A DNA stretch of 64,000 nucleotides from PALSA-612 sp963704335 (GTDB lineage: Bacteria > Actinomycetota > Thermoleophilia > Gaiellales > Gaiellaceae). The stretch lies in NCBI GenBank assembly GCA_963704335.1, contig OY969889.1, positions 1,922,001-1,986,000 on the forward strand. Reading direction: 5' to 3'. Positions 19,732 through 30,259 of this stretch are shown piece after piece. Position numbers and translations under genes: made by a program. The notes beneath the pieces were generated by a model. It was not told the origin of the DNA. It was given only the letters and a program-made list of their open reading frames with translations, and ran no database searches. Numbering within the stretch: position 1 is the stretch's first letter; every line of letters begins with the position of its first letter.

Positions 19732-19826
19732 CAGTTTGTCCTCCTTCTAGGTCACGCCGTTGTACCCAGCGGCGAGGGGGACTGAAACGCAGGATCTAGA
19801 TGACCGCTAGCGCTCCGCGAGGGAGA

Positions 19827-20039
19827 TCATCGGCGCAGGAAGACGTTCAGGACGATTGTCCCGATGATCGACACGAGAAGCATGAGTCCGATCGGGACGA
19901 ACACCGTTACGTTGTCGGACTTCCATGAAAGCGTCCCCGGGACACGATCGACGCCGAGCTTGGCGAGACCGAGCGCACCCAGCCCAACGATCGCGAGGAC
20001 GACCGCGCTCACAATCAGAACCTTGCCTGCCGTCTCCAT
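19827..20039 (-). CDS. DUF2905 small membrane protein
   Basis: 70 residues, two membrane helices (about 6-25 and 48-66) joined by a LGVDRVPGTLSWKSDN loop, matching the DUF2905 pattern in which the loop carries LPGD-like residues and the second helix starts FYFP (here VFVPIG). Function unknown in the family. The gene is leaderless by its promoter (next entry) and stands alone. Confidence 0.75.
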   Translation of the reverse strand: METAGKVLIVSAVVLAIVGLGALGLAKLGVDRVPGTLSWKSDNVTVFVPIGLMLLVSIIGTIVLNVFLRR

Positions 20040-20045
20040 GAGGTG

Positions 20046-20051
20046 AGGCTA
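20046..20051 (-). promoter_or_regulatory. -10 element for leaderless DUF2905 gene
   Basis: TAGCCT on the minus strand, exactly 6 bases before ATG 20039, the same spacing as at other leaderless genes here. Confidence 0.5.
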
Positions 20052-20367
20052 CCCGGGCCGCGTCGCCTCGAACCGACAGGTGGCTTCTCGAAAAAGAATT
20101 CACCGAGCCGGTGGCGCTTTCGTCCACCCAACCCGATGATCTTCCGCTTCCGCGTAGAACCGTCGGGCTGAGCTTCGACCTACTCGCGCTCCGTGCTCGG
20201 TGCGCTACGGAACCTATGGGGCGAGACCCGGCTCGTCAAGCCCGCAGCCATTCGGACTAACGCATTTTGCGCCTTTTTTAGGATCGGGCTTCTGCGTGAG
20301 GAGCGTGGTGTAAGCCGGCACACAAAGGGCACAGACACGTAACACCTTCGTTGGCAATATCGACAAC
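20052..20367. other. Intergenic region without an identified gene
   Basis: 316 bases between the DUF2905 gene and comEA. It is less GC-rich than its surroundings, with an AAAAAGAATTC stretch near 20090 and a small CGCA/TGCG hairpin followed by six T around 20260-20278. I see no convincing ORF, tRNA or known riboswitch. The comEA promoter must lie at its right end. Confidence 0.4.
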
Positions 20368-20943
20368 GTGTCGTCGTTCCAGGTCACGCGCCGACAGGCA
20401 ATCACCGTCGTGCTCGGGTTGGGTGTCGTGCTCCTGCTCGGTGCACGCTGGCTCGACCGTTCCGAGACGACGTCGGCGCCTGCCGCTGAACCCGTGCGCG
20501 TCCGCGCCGGGCCCGCCGTCAGACCTAAGCTCGTCGTGGACGTCGCCGGCGCAGTGCGCCGCCCCGGGCTGTACCGGTTCGTCGACGGGTCGCGCGTCGC
20601 GGATGCCATCGAGAGAGCCGGCGGCGCCACGCCGAAGGCGCTTGTCGAGGCCCTGAATCTCGCCGCACCGCTCGCAGACGGGCAGCAGGTGCTCGTGCCG
20701 CGCAAGGTCCCAGGTGCGCCTGCCGCAGCTCCGGGCGCGAGCGTCGCCGCCGGGCCTGTCAGCCTGAGCGCAGCGACGCTCGAGCAACTGGACACGCTTC
20801 CCGGCGTCGGTCCCGTCACAGCACAGAAGATCCTCGACCACCGCCTGACGCACGGCGCCTTCCGGTCCGTCGAGGAGCTCGACGCGGTAGCCGGAATCGG
20901 GCCGGCGACGATCGAGGAGCTGCGCGAGCTGGTGGTGCCGTGA
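20368..20943 (+). CDS. comEA: ComEA-like DNA-binding protein
   Basis: 191 residues. One membrane anchor (AITVVLGLGVVLLLGARWL, residues 11-29), then a SLBB domain (KLVVDVAGAVRRPGLYRF to LADGQQVLVPR) and a C-terminal helix-hairpin-helix pair: LEQLDTLPGVGPVTAQKIL and LDAVAGIGPATIEEL. ComEA binds incoming DNA at the cell surface during natural transformation. It starts at GTG 20368 and overlaps comEC by GTGA. Presence of comEA-comEC suggests DNA uptake ability, though other competence genes are not in view. Confidence 0.9.
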   Translation: MSSFQVTRRQAITVVLGLGVVLLLGARWLDRSETTSAPAAEPVRVRAGPAVRPKLVVDVAGAVRRPGLYRFVDGSRVADAIERAGGATPKALVEALNLAAPLADGQQVLVPRKVPGAPAAAPGASVAAGPVSLSAATLEQLDTLPGVGPVTAQKILDHRLTHGAFRSVEELDAVAGIGPATIEELRELVVP

Positions 20944-23199
20944 TCCGGCGGCTCTCGCTTTACGTGCCGCATCTGTTGCTCGCGAGCCTGTGTGCTGGGA
21001 TCGCGACTGCCAACGCTCGCCGAAGCGAGGTGCTCGCCGCACCGGCGCTGGCGCTGCTCGCGGCCGTCGTAGCCGTGGCCATGCCTCGCGCCCGGTTCGC
21101 GCTGCTAGGCCGCAGGACTTGCGCTCGGAGGTTGGTGGTGGGGCTCCCTGAGGTTGGAGGCGATCGACCGGAGCCCGCTAGCGGCGGAAGTCGGGCGCGC
21201 GGCCGTGGCTCGCGTCGTCGTGACAGGACCGGCGCGCCGTACGCAGTACGCGATCCGACTACCCGCGCGAGTCGAGCGGTTCGCCGGCGAGGACGTCCGC
21301 GAGCCGGTGCTGCTCCAGCTGCCGGTGGGCCGGTCGCCGCCTCAGGGCTCCGTGCTCCGGTTGCCCGTGCTCGTCACCGAGCCGAGAACGTCCGAGAACG
21401 GCTTCGACGAACGAACCTGGCTCCGCAGGCACGGCGTCCACGTGGTCCTGAAAGGGCGATCCCCCGAGATCATCGATCGCCGGGGCGGCATCGGCGGCGT
21501 GGCAGACCGGCTGCGGTCAGCCATCGGCACGGCGGTCGCGTCCGGTGTCTCCGGTGAGCGACGTGCCGTGCTGCTCGGGATCGTGCTCGGTGAGGACGAG
21601 GGGCTCGATCGTTCCCTGCGGGATGCGTTCCGTGCGTCGGGGCTCTACCACCTGCTCGCCGTCTCGGGCCAGAACGTTGCACTCGTCGCGGGCGGCGTGC
21701 TGCTCGTGGCGTGGCTGATAGGGATCCCGCGAATGGCGGGTCAGGCGGGTGCCCTGGCCGCCATCGGCGCGTACGTCCTCGCAGTCGGAGCGCAGCCCTC
21801 CGTGGTGCGGGCCGGTGTCGCGGGCGCGCTTGCATCGCTCGCCTGGATCTGTGCTCGGGAGCGCGATCGCTGGTGGTTCCTGCTGCTGGGAGCTCTCGTG
21901 CTGCTTGCCTGGAGCCCGTACAACCTGCTCGATCCCGGCTTCCAACTCTCGTTTGCCGCGGTGGCCGCGATCTTCACGCTCGTGCCTCGCGTCATGCGCT
22001 CGCTGGAGGGATATCCGGTGCCGCGTGCGGCGGCGGCAGTCGTCGCGATCTCGATCGCCTGCGGCGTCGCAACGGCGCCCATCCTCCTCTTCCAGTTCGG
22101 CTCCGTGCCCGCCTACTCGGTGATCGCGAATGCCATGGCCGCTCCTGTGGTGGCGCCGCTACTCGGGCTCGGGTTGCTCTCGGCGGCGCTCCACCCGTTC
22201 GTTCCCGACGTCGCGGCGCTGCTCAGCTGGCTCGACGGGTGGCTGGCCGCGTACCTCGTTCTCTGCGCGCGGGCAGTGTCGGCTCTGCCGTACGCACAGC
22301 TCTCGACGCTCGCCGTGCTCGCCGGCGGACTGCTGCTGGTCGCGGCAATCGTCGTCGCGCGGCGATCGCGAGTAGTGGCGGTTCTCGCGGCTGTCGTCGC
22401 TCTCGTGGCGATCGCCTGGCGCGCCGCACCGGATCCCGTCGCGCCGCCGCCCTCGGGTCTCCGCGTGACGTTCCTCGACGTCGGCCAGGGAGACGCGACG
22501 CTGTTGCAGGTGCCGCAGGGCTCGATGCTCGTCGACCAGGGTCCACCTGAGGCAGACGTCGCGCATCAGCTGCGGCGATTCGGCATCCGCGAGTTGTCCC
22601 TGCTGGTGCTGACACATCCGCAGCGGGACCACGTCGGTGGCGCGGCCGACGTCCTGAACGGCACCCGCGTGCATGCCGTTGCCGACCCCCGGCTGGCGTC
22701 ATCGGTTCCCGAGGAGCGCGCCGCCATGGCCGAGGCGAAGGAGCATGGCGTGCCCGTCGACACGGCCCGCCCGGGCCTCGAGTACGAGATCGGACAGCTG
22801 CGCGTCCGTGTGCTCTGGCCCGATGGCCCCGGCGTGCCGAGCGAGGATCCGAACCTGCGCGCCGTCGTCTGCCTCGTCTCGTACGGCGATACCGACGTGC
22901 TCCTGGGCGCCGATGCCGAGTCTCCGGTGCTGCTATCCCTGCGCCTGCCGCCCGTCGAGGTGCTCAAGGTCTCCCACCACGGCTCGGCCGATGCCTTGCT
23001 GCCGGCGCTGCTGGAGGAGATCCGGCCGCGCGTGGCAGTGATCTCGGTCGGCGAAGGCAACACGTACGGACATCCGACGGCCCAAACACTCGCCGCGCTC
23101 GGCGCCGCTCCAGGTCTCGCCGTGTACCGGACCGATCGCGACGGCGCAGTCACGGTTGAGTCCGACGGGCGCCGGCTCAGCGTCGCCACGGAGGACTAG
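20940..23199 (+). CDS. comEC: ComEC/Rec2 DNA-translocation channel, frameshifted
   Basis: About 750 residues after repair. The N-terminal frame from GTG 20940 gives hydrophobic helices to FALLGRR; near 21115 the frame shifts and continues in the long ORF whose real content starts GGWWWGSLRLEAIDRSPLA. Next come the competence domain (YHLLAVSGQNVALVAGGVLL, many helices to about 22430) and a C-terminal metallo-beta-lactamase domain (FLDVGQGDATLLQ, LTHPQRDHVGG, KVSHHGSADAL), taken to be the nuclease part. The shift lies outside any essential motif and looks like an indel error. Operon with comEA and holA. Confidence 0.88.
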
Positions 23200-23202
23200 G
23201 CT
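23197..23202 (+). promoter_or_regulatory. -10 element for leaderless holA
   Basis: TAGGCT, overlapping the comEC stop, 6 bases before ATG 23209. A separate leaderless transcript for holA is likely besides read-through. Confidence 0.5.
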
Positions 23203-23208
23203 AGAGCC

Positions 23209-24174
23209 ATGGCCGACCTGAGCCCCGTTTACCTGATCGCCGGCTCCGACCGGCCCAAGGTACAGCGGGCTCTCGAGCGGCTCCGGGGACACTTCGACCC
23301 AGCGGGGACCGAGCACTTGTCTGCGGCGAACGCGTCCGGCGAGGAGGCCGTCGCTGCGTGCAACGCGTTGGGTCTGTTCGCGACGGGCGGCCGCCTCGTA
23401 ATCGTGACGGAGGTCGACGGCCACAGAAGCAAGGAGGGCCGGCTGGCTGGAGGCTGGAAGGCGGCAGACGTCCAGGCCATTGCCGCCTACGCGAAGGCGC
23501 CCGCGCCCGACACCGTGCTGGCACTCGTCGCCGAAGAGGCAAAGAAAGGCTCGCCGCTCGCGAAAGTAGCCGAGCTACTCCTCTACGAGGCCTCGGAGAG
23601 GAAGCTCGTGCCCTGGGTGACCGAGCAGTTCAAGCAGCTCGAAACGAAGGCCCACCCCGACGCGTGCCGCCTGCTCGTCGAGCTCGTCGGAGAGAACTCG
23701 GACGAGCTGCGGCTCGAGGCCGAGAAGCTCGCGCTCTGGGCACAGGGCGAGGAGATCACCGCCGAGCACGTCGAGGAGATGGTGCTGCCGCGCGGGCCCG
23801 TGAAGCCGTGGACGCTGACCGACGCCTGGTCGGAGCGCAATATGGCCGACGTCCTTACCGCTGCGCAACGGATGCTTCGGCGCGGAGACACGCCGAGCGG
23901 CATCGCCTGGAAGCTCGGAGATCACGTCGCGCTGGTCAGCGCATGCCGGCGCTTCGCCGCGGAAGGCATCGGCGCAACCGAGGCTACGAAGCGGCTCAAG
24001 CGCCGCAGCGAGTTCCCTGTGAGGAAGGCCTTCGCGGCTGCCGAGAACTGGGGCGAGAACGAGCTCGCGGCCGCGCTCGTGCGACTGGCAGAGCTCGACG
24101 TCGCGCTGAAAGGCGGCAGCCCACTGCCCGACGACCTCGAGCTCGAACGAGCCCTCGTCGAGGTCAGTCGCTAG
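23209..24174 (+). CDS. holA: DNA polymerase III delta subunit
   Basis: Clamp-loader subunit that opens the sliding clamp, 321 residues, usual length. Marks: PVYLIAGSDRPKVQRALERL at the start, LGLFATGGRLVIVTEVDG, LLVELVGENSDELRLEAEKLALWA and WKLGDHVALVSACRRFAAEG in the C-terminal collar domain. comEA-comEC-holA-rpsT is a common bacterial order. The stop meets that of rpsT from the other strand. Confidence 0.88.
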   Translation: MADLSPVYLIAGSDRPKVQRALERLRGHFDPAGTEHLSAANASGEEAVAACNALGLFATGGRLVIVTEVDGHRSKEGRLAGGWKAADVQAIAAYAKAPAPDTVLALVAEEAKKGSPLAKVAELLLYEASERKLVPWVTEQFKQLETKAHPDACRLLVELVGENSDELRLEAEKLALWAQGEEITAEHVEEMVLPRGPVKPWTLTDAWSERNMADVLTAAQRMLRRGDTPSGIAWKLGDHVALVSACRRFAAEGIGATEATKRLKRRSEFPVRKAFAAAENWGENELAAALVRLAELDVALKGGSPLPDDLELERALVEVSR

Positions 24175-24431
24175 TCCGCTGCGACGAGCTTCGCCGCCTG
24201 CGCCTTGCGGCGGGCAGCGGTGTTCCGGTGCAGCGCACCGCGCGTGACGGAGCGGTCGAGCCACCGGACGAGATCGCGGTGAGCGTCCTGCATTGCGTCC
24301 TGGTCACCTTCGGCCGCCGCGTCGCGCAGCTTGCGTGTGAGCGTGCGCACCGTCGAGCGGTAGCGGATGTTCTCGGCTCGCTGCCGGTCGGCGGTACGGA
24401 CGCGCTTCTTCTGCTGGCGAATGTTGGGCAT
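24171..24431 (-). CDS. rpsT: 30S ribosomal protein S20
   Basis: 86-residue basic, helical protein of the small subunit. It starts MPNIRQQKKRVRTADRQR at ATG 24431 and has the family segment SVTRGALHRNTAARRKAQ; an extension to 24509 is not part of it. No Shine-Dalgarno lies before the ATG; instead a hairpin and U-tract occupy the leader. Read convergently to holA and divergently from murJ. Confidence 0.93.
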   Translation of the reverse strand: MPNIRQQKKRVRTADRQRAENIRYRSTVRTLTRKLRDAAAEGDQDAMQDAHRDLVRWLDRSVTRGALHRNTAARRKAQAAKLVAAD

Positions 24432-24435
24432 ACGG

Positions 24436-24458
24436 AAAAAGACCCGCTGCTGCGCGGG
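24436..24458 (-). promoter_or_regulatory. Hairpin with U-tract in the rpsT leader
   Basis: On the rpsT strand, CCCGC, loop GCAGCA, GCGGG is followed by TCTTTTT and then ATG 24431. It looks like an intrinsic terminator placed in the 5' leader of rpsT, directly next to the start codon. Attenuation or S20 feedback on its own mRNA are possible roles. Confidence 0.4.
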
Positions 24459-24541
24459 CGAAGCCGATGGTACCAGAGGCCTTGCACCGCCTCGGCGACG
24501 AAGCGTCATACAGAAGCGGGCTCTGCCGCCGGGCCCAGGCC

Positions 24542-24547
24542 TATCCT
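24542..24547 (+). promoter_or_regulatory. -10 element for murJ
   Basis: TATCCT, 9 bases before GTG 24557. Transcription would begin about 2 bases before the start codon. Confidence 0.45.
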
Positions 24548-24556
24548 GTTTCGGGC

Positions 24557-26140
24557 GTGAGCGGCCCCGATCCCATCGTGCGCCGCCGCCATCTCGCGGC
24601 CTCGGCGGCGATCTTCGGCGTCGCTACCGGCCTCTCCCGTGCGCTCGGGCTCGTCCGCGAGATCGTCGCCAGGCGCTACTTCGGCGTCCAGGGCGAGATC
24701 AACGCCTTCACGGTCGCCTTCCAGGTCCCGAACCTCGTGCGAGCGCTTGTCGCCGACGCGGCCCTGTCGGCGGCGTTCGTGCCCGTCTTCAGCGAACTGC
24801 TGGAGAAGGGCGAGAAGGCCCGAGCATGGCGTGTCGCCTCGACGGTCTTCTGGCTGCTGCTGCTCGGGCTCTCGGGTCTGACTGCGCTCTGCATGCTCCT
24901 CGCCCCGCTCATCATGGCGCCGTTCGGCATGCCTCCGGCGTACGACGACCTAGCGGTGACGCTCTCACGAATTCTGTTCCCGATCGTCGCGCTGCTCGGT
25001 GTGTCGGGAGTGATCGTCGCGATCCTCAACAGCTACGAGCAGTTCTCGATCCCCGCGCTGACACCGGTCTTCTGGAACCTCGCGATCATCATCGGGCTCG
25101 TCGTCGGCGTTCCCCAGGCGGACTCCGAGAGCGCGAAGCTCTACGTCTACGCGGGCTCGATCCTGGTCGGGACGATCATCCAGGTGCTGCTGCCCGTGCC
25201 GTGGCTGCTGAAGCTCGACGGCCGGCTGCACCGGCTGATCGACTGGCGCGACCCGGCCGTCAAGCAGACATTCGTGTTGATGATCCCCGTGACGCTCGGC
25301 CTCGGGCTCATCAACTTCAACGCGGTGATCGGCACGTTCTTCGCGTCCCGGTACATCGACCCGAGACTCTCCCCTAGCGCCATCGACGCGGCTTTCCGCA
25401 TCTACATGCTGCCGCAAGGGATGTTCTCGGTGGCTGTGGCCACGGTCCTGTTCCCGGCCATCTCGAGGCTCGCTACCCGCGGCGATATGGACGGCTTCCG
25501 CAACACCGTGGCCATCGGCGTGCGGCAGATCGCCTTCCTGCTCGTACCGGCCAGCGTCGCCGCGGCGGTGCTTGCCGAGCCGATCGTGCGACTGCTCTAT
25601 GAGCGCGGGGAGTTCACGCCGGACCAGACGCCCGTCGTCGCGGCGGCGCTCGCTGCGTTCTGCGTCGGGCTCGCGTTCAACGGGATGATGCTGATGCTGA
25701 ACCGCGCCTTCTTCGCGTTGCAGTCGCCATGGATCCCGACGTGGGTCGCAGCCTTCAACCTCACGCTGAACACCCTGCTCTACATCCCGCTGTATCGCGT
25801 CGGCACCTGGGGAATCCCGCTCGCTATCGCGCTGTCCAACATCGCTGCGGCGCTGCTCCTGCTCTGGCTGCTGCGCAGGAGGCTCGGCCGGCTGGATCTG
25901 AGGGAGACCGGACGCGCCGTCTTTCTGATCACGCTGGCCTCGGCGGTTCTGGCCGGTGTCTCCTACGGCGTGTGGTGGCTGCTCGACAACGCGCTGGGGG
26001 ACGAGTTCTTCGCCCAGCTCGTGGCCGTCTCCCTGGCGCTCGCGGCGGGCGGTGCCGCCTACCTTGGCGCCTGCTGGGTGCTGCGCGTTCGCGAATTGAG
26101 GCCCCTGCTAGCGTTGAGACGAGGCCGTCGGGCCCGCTAA
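24557..26140 (+). CDS. murJ: Lipid II flippase MurJ
   Basis: MOP-superfamily membrane protein flipping lipid II for peptidoglycan synthesis, 527 residues and about 14 helices. Marks: GVATGLSRALGLVREIVARRYFG at the first helix (in pieces), FQVPNLVRALVADAALSAAFVPVF, YMLPQGMFSVAVATVLFP, and EPIVRLLYERGEF. Start GTG 24557 (VSGPDPIVRRRHLAASAAI) is chosen over upstream starts because of the -10 directly before it. Three bases separate it from lepA. No kinase-like C-terminal extension as in mycobacterial MviN. Confidence 0.92.
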   Translation: MSGPDPIVRRRHLAASAAIFGVATGLSRALGLVREIVARRYFGVQGEINAFTVAFQVPNLVRALVADAALSAAFVPVFSELLEKGEKARAWRVASTVFWLLLLGLSGLTALCMLLAPLIMAPFGMPPAYDDLAVTLSRILFPIVALLGVSGVIVAILNSYEQFSIPALTPVFWNLAIIIGLVVGVPQADSESAKLYVYAGSILVGTIIQVLLPVPWLLKLDGRLHRLIDWRDPAVKQTFVLMIPVTLGLGLINFNAVIGTFFASRYIDPRLSPSAIDAAFRIYMLPQGMFSVAVATVLFPAISRLATRGDMDGFRNTVAIGVRQIAFLLVPASVAAAVLAEPIVRLLYERGEFTPDQTPVVAAALAAFCVGLAFNGMMLMLNRAFFALQSPWIPTWVAAFNLTLNTLLYIPLYRVGTWGIPLAIALSNIAAALLLLWLLRRRLGRLDLRETGRAVFLITLASAVLAGVSYGVWWLLDNALGDEFFAQLVAVSLALAAGGAAYLGACWVLRVRELRPLLALRRGRRAR

Positions 26141-26143
26141 CCC

Positions 26144-27924
<1,781 letters not shown>

Positions 27925-27928
<4 letters not shown>

Positions 27929-28104
27929 GCCTCGAGATGCGCGCCGCCTGCGAGCGCTGCGGCACCGGTCTCGAGCCAGATGGCCAGGCTGCGATCTGCT
28001 CGTACGAGTGCACGTTCTGCAGCGAATGCGCAGCAGTGCTCAAGCACGTGTGCCCGAATTGCGGCGGTGAGCTCGTGCCCCGGCCGCGGAGGCAAAGCCC
28101 ATGA
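27925..28104 (+). CDS. DUF1272 zinc-ribbon-like small protein
   Basis: 59 residues with seven cysteines: MRAACERCGTGLEPDG, then AICSYECTFCSECAA and VCPNCGGELVPRPRR. This is the DUF1272 pattern, probably binding zinc; function unknown. The start ATG overlaps the lepA stop, and the stop overlaps the hemW start, so it is translated as part of the operon. Confidence 0.85.
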
Positions 28105-29210
28105 GCATCCGGCACCTGTACGTGCACATGCCGTTCTGCGTCCATCGCTGCGGCTACTGCGACTTCGTCACCGCGGTCGGGCGCCAGGAGCAGCACGCCG
28201 CGTACGTGACGGCCGTGCTCGCCGAGCTCGACCTGGAGCAGAGCTTGCTGGCGGACCCTCTGGAGACGGTGTTCGTGGGAGGCGGTACGCCGACGTTCAC
28301 GGAGCCGGCGGCGCTCGAGCGCTTGTTGTCTGGCCTGCCGCCGGCCACGGAACTGACGGTCGAGGCGAACCCGGAGACGATCACGCCGGAGCTTGCGGGC
28401 TTGCTCGCTCGACACGACGTCAACCGAGTCTCGCTCGGAGCACAGAGCTTCCAGCCGCGCTTGCTCGACGTGCTGGAGCGTCGCGCCGCACCGGACGACG
28501 TCCGGCGTGCGTTGCATGCTTTGCGTGATGCCAATTTTGACAACATATCCTTCGACTTCATCTACGGCATCCCTGGCCAGAGCACCTCCGATCTCGAGGC
28601 CGACATCGAGCAGGCGCTCCTGCTTCGACCGGAGCACATGTCCTGGTACGAGCTCGAGGCCAAGCCGGGTACGCGGTTCACCCACCGCTTCGGCGAGGAG
28701 CTGGTCAGTCAGGCCGACGCGATGGAGGAATACTTCGAGCTCGTCGTCTCGCGGCTGACGGAGGCGGGCTACCGCTGGTACGAGACGGCGAACTTCGCGC
28801 TCGCTCCAGAGCTGGACGGCGGCCGTGACCTCCGCTCGAAACACAACCTCGCGTACTGGCTCGGGCGCGACTACCTCGGCGTTGGCGTGGGAGCCGTGTC
28901 GACGGTCGACGCCGTGCGGTGGCGAAACTCACCGCGGCTCGGCGCGTACCTGGCGGCGCTTGCCGCCGGCGAACGGCCGGCTCGCGAGCTCGAGCAGCTG
29001 AGCGCCGAAGTCGCGCTGCGTGAGCGACTCATGCTCGGGCTACGGCTGGACGAGCCGGTGCGGCTGAAGGATGTGGGAGCCGTGATCGACGGGGCCGCGC
29101 TCGGGCGGCTCGAACGCCTCGAGCTCGTCGAGACGACGGCATCCACACTGCGGTTGACCGCTCGCGGGCGGCGTCTGGGCGGCGGCGTGACCGCAGAACT
29201 GCTTGCCTAA
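28101..29210 (+). CDS. hemW: HemW-type radical SAM heme chaperone
   Basis: 369 residues. Radical SAM cluster Cys13, Cys17 and Cys20 in MPFCVHRCGYC, SAM-binding GGGTPT, and the ERLSLGAQSF-like segment VNRVSLGAQSFQ. It lacks the extra N-terminal region of true HemN, so heme chaperone HemW is more likely than coproporphyrinogen dehydrogenase. lepA-hemW-hrcA-dnaJ-prmA is a classic order. ATG overlaps the DUF1272 stop. Confidence 0.88.
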   Translation: MSIRHLYVHMPFCVHRCGYCDFVTAVGRQEQHAAYVTAVLAELDLEQSLLADPLETVFVGGGTPTFTEPAALERLLSGLPPATELTVEANPETITPELAGLLARHDVNRVSLGAQSFQPRLLDVLERRAAPDDVRRALHALRDANFDNISFDFIYGIPGQSTSDLEADIEQALLLRPEHMSWYELEAKPGTRFTHRFGEELVSQADAMEEYFELVVSRLTEAGYRWYETANFALAPELDGGRDLRSKHNLAYWLGRDYLGVGVGAVSTVDAVRWRNSPRLGAYLAALAAGERPARELEQLSAEVALRERLMLGLRLDEPVRLKDVGAVIDGAALGRLERLELVETTASTLRLTARGRRLGGGVTAELLA

Positions 29211-29213
29211 ACT
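29208..29213 (+). promoter_or_regulatory. -10 element for leaderless hrcA
   Basis: TAAACT across the hemW stop, 7 bases before GTG 29221. No CIRCE inverted repeat (TTAGCACTC-N9-GAGTGCTAA) is visible nearby, so heat control by HrcA itself is not evident at this site. Confidence 0.5.
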
Positions 29214-29220
29214 GATACGA

Positions 29221-30252
29221 GTGGAATCGGCGCTGACACAGCGGCAGGGTGAGATCCTCCGCCTCGTAGTCGAGGAGCACGTGGCCACCGGCCAGCCGGT
29301 GGCCTCCAAGGCACTCGTGGAACGAGCGGGACTGGACGTGTCGGCCTCGACGATCCGTAGCGAGCTGGCCGAGCTCGAGCGGCGCGGCTTGCTCATGCAC
29401 CCGCACACGTCCGCCGGGCGGGTGCCGACCGACCATGGCTACCGGTTCTTCGCCGACCGTCTGCTCGAGCGGCTCGAGCCGCGGCCGCCGTCGTTCCCGC
29501 TGCAGCTGGCCGAGGAGCGGGGCGAACTGGAGACGGCACTGCAGTCGACAACCGACATGCTCTCCGAGCTCACGCGACTGCTGGCGCTCGTGTCGGCGCC
29601 GGTCGTCGAGACGGCGACCGTGCGCCACGTCGAGGTTCTGCTGCTGCAGCCGCACATCGTGATGACGGTCGTCATCACGTCCGCAGGGTCGGTGACGAAG
29701 CGGCTGCTCCAGTTCCAGCAGCCGGTCGACCCGGGCCTCGTCGACTGGGCCGGTGCCTACCTCAACGAGCAGGTGGTCGGTGTGAAGCTCGGTTCGCAGG
29801 CGCTGAGGCGCCGCCTCCAGGACTCCGGCCTATCCGCTCTGGAGCGGTCGTTCCTCGACTCGCTACGGCCGGTGCTCGACGCGCCCGTCGCAGATGACCA
29901 GCGGATGTTCGTCGGCGGTGCGGCCAGCCTCCTCGACGACGCGAGCGCGGATGAGCTGCGTGCGTTTCGGGGACTCGTCGAGCTGCTCGAGCGTCGCCGG
30001 ACGCTCCTCGACGTCGTCGCCGCTGCGCTCGACTCGCGGCGGCCGTTCGTCCGCGTCGGCGACGAGCTCGACAATCCGGCGTTGCACGAGCTCGCGCTCG
30101 TGGGATCGGCGTACGGCCTCTCGACGCGGACGCTGGGCACCGTGAGCTTGCTCGGGCCTCGGCGGATGGACTACGAGCGGGCGATCAGCTCGGTCCGCGC
30201 GGCCGCCTCGGAGCTGTCGCGTCTCTCCGAGAACATGTACGACGAGGATTGA
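29221..30252 (+). CDS. hrcA: Heat-inducible transcription repressor HrcA
   Basis: 343 residues. N-terminal winged helix: LTQRQGEILRLVVEEHVATG, then STIRSELAELERRGLL and HTSAGRVPTDHGYRFF, then a GAF-like dimer domain to NPALHELALVGSAYG. HrcA represses chaperone genes by binding CIRCE. I use GTG 29221 because a -10 lies just before it; TTG 29203 would add six residues. It is followed after 7 bases by dnaJ. Confidence 0.93.
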   Translation: MESALTQRQGEILRLVVEEHVATGQPVASKALVERAGLDVSASTIRSELAELERRGLLMHPHTSAGRVPTDHGYRFFADRLLERLEPRPPSFPLQLAEERGELETALQSTTDMLSELTRLLALVSAPVVETATVRHVEVLLLQPHIVMTVVITSAGSVTKRLLQFQQPVDPGLVDWAGAYLNEQVVGVKLGSQALRRRLQDSGLSALERSFLDSLRPVLDAPVADDQRMFVGGAASLLDDASADELRAFRGLVELLERRRTLLDVVAAALDSRRPFVRVGDELDNPALHELALVGSAYGLSTRTLGTVSLLGPRRMDYERAISSVRAAASELSRLSENMYDED

Positions 30253-30259
30253 CGCCGGC

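Noticed and set aside
20214..20350. Minus-strand Cys-rich reading (C-x-x-C pairs) before comEA
   Set aside because: Only a short stretch in two overlapping frames, running antisense into comEA, with no ribosome site or known motif spacing.
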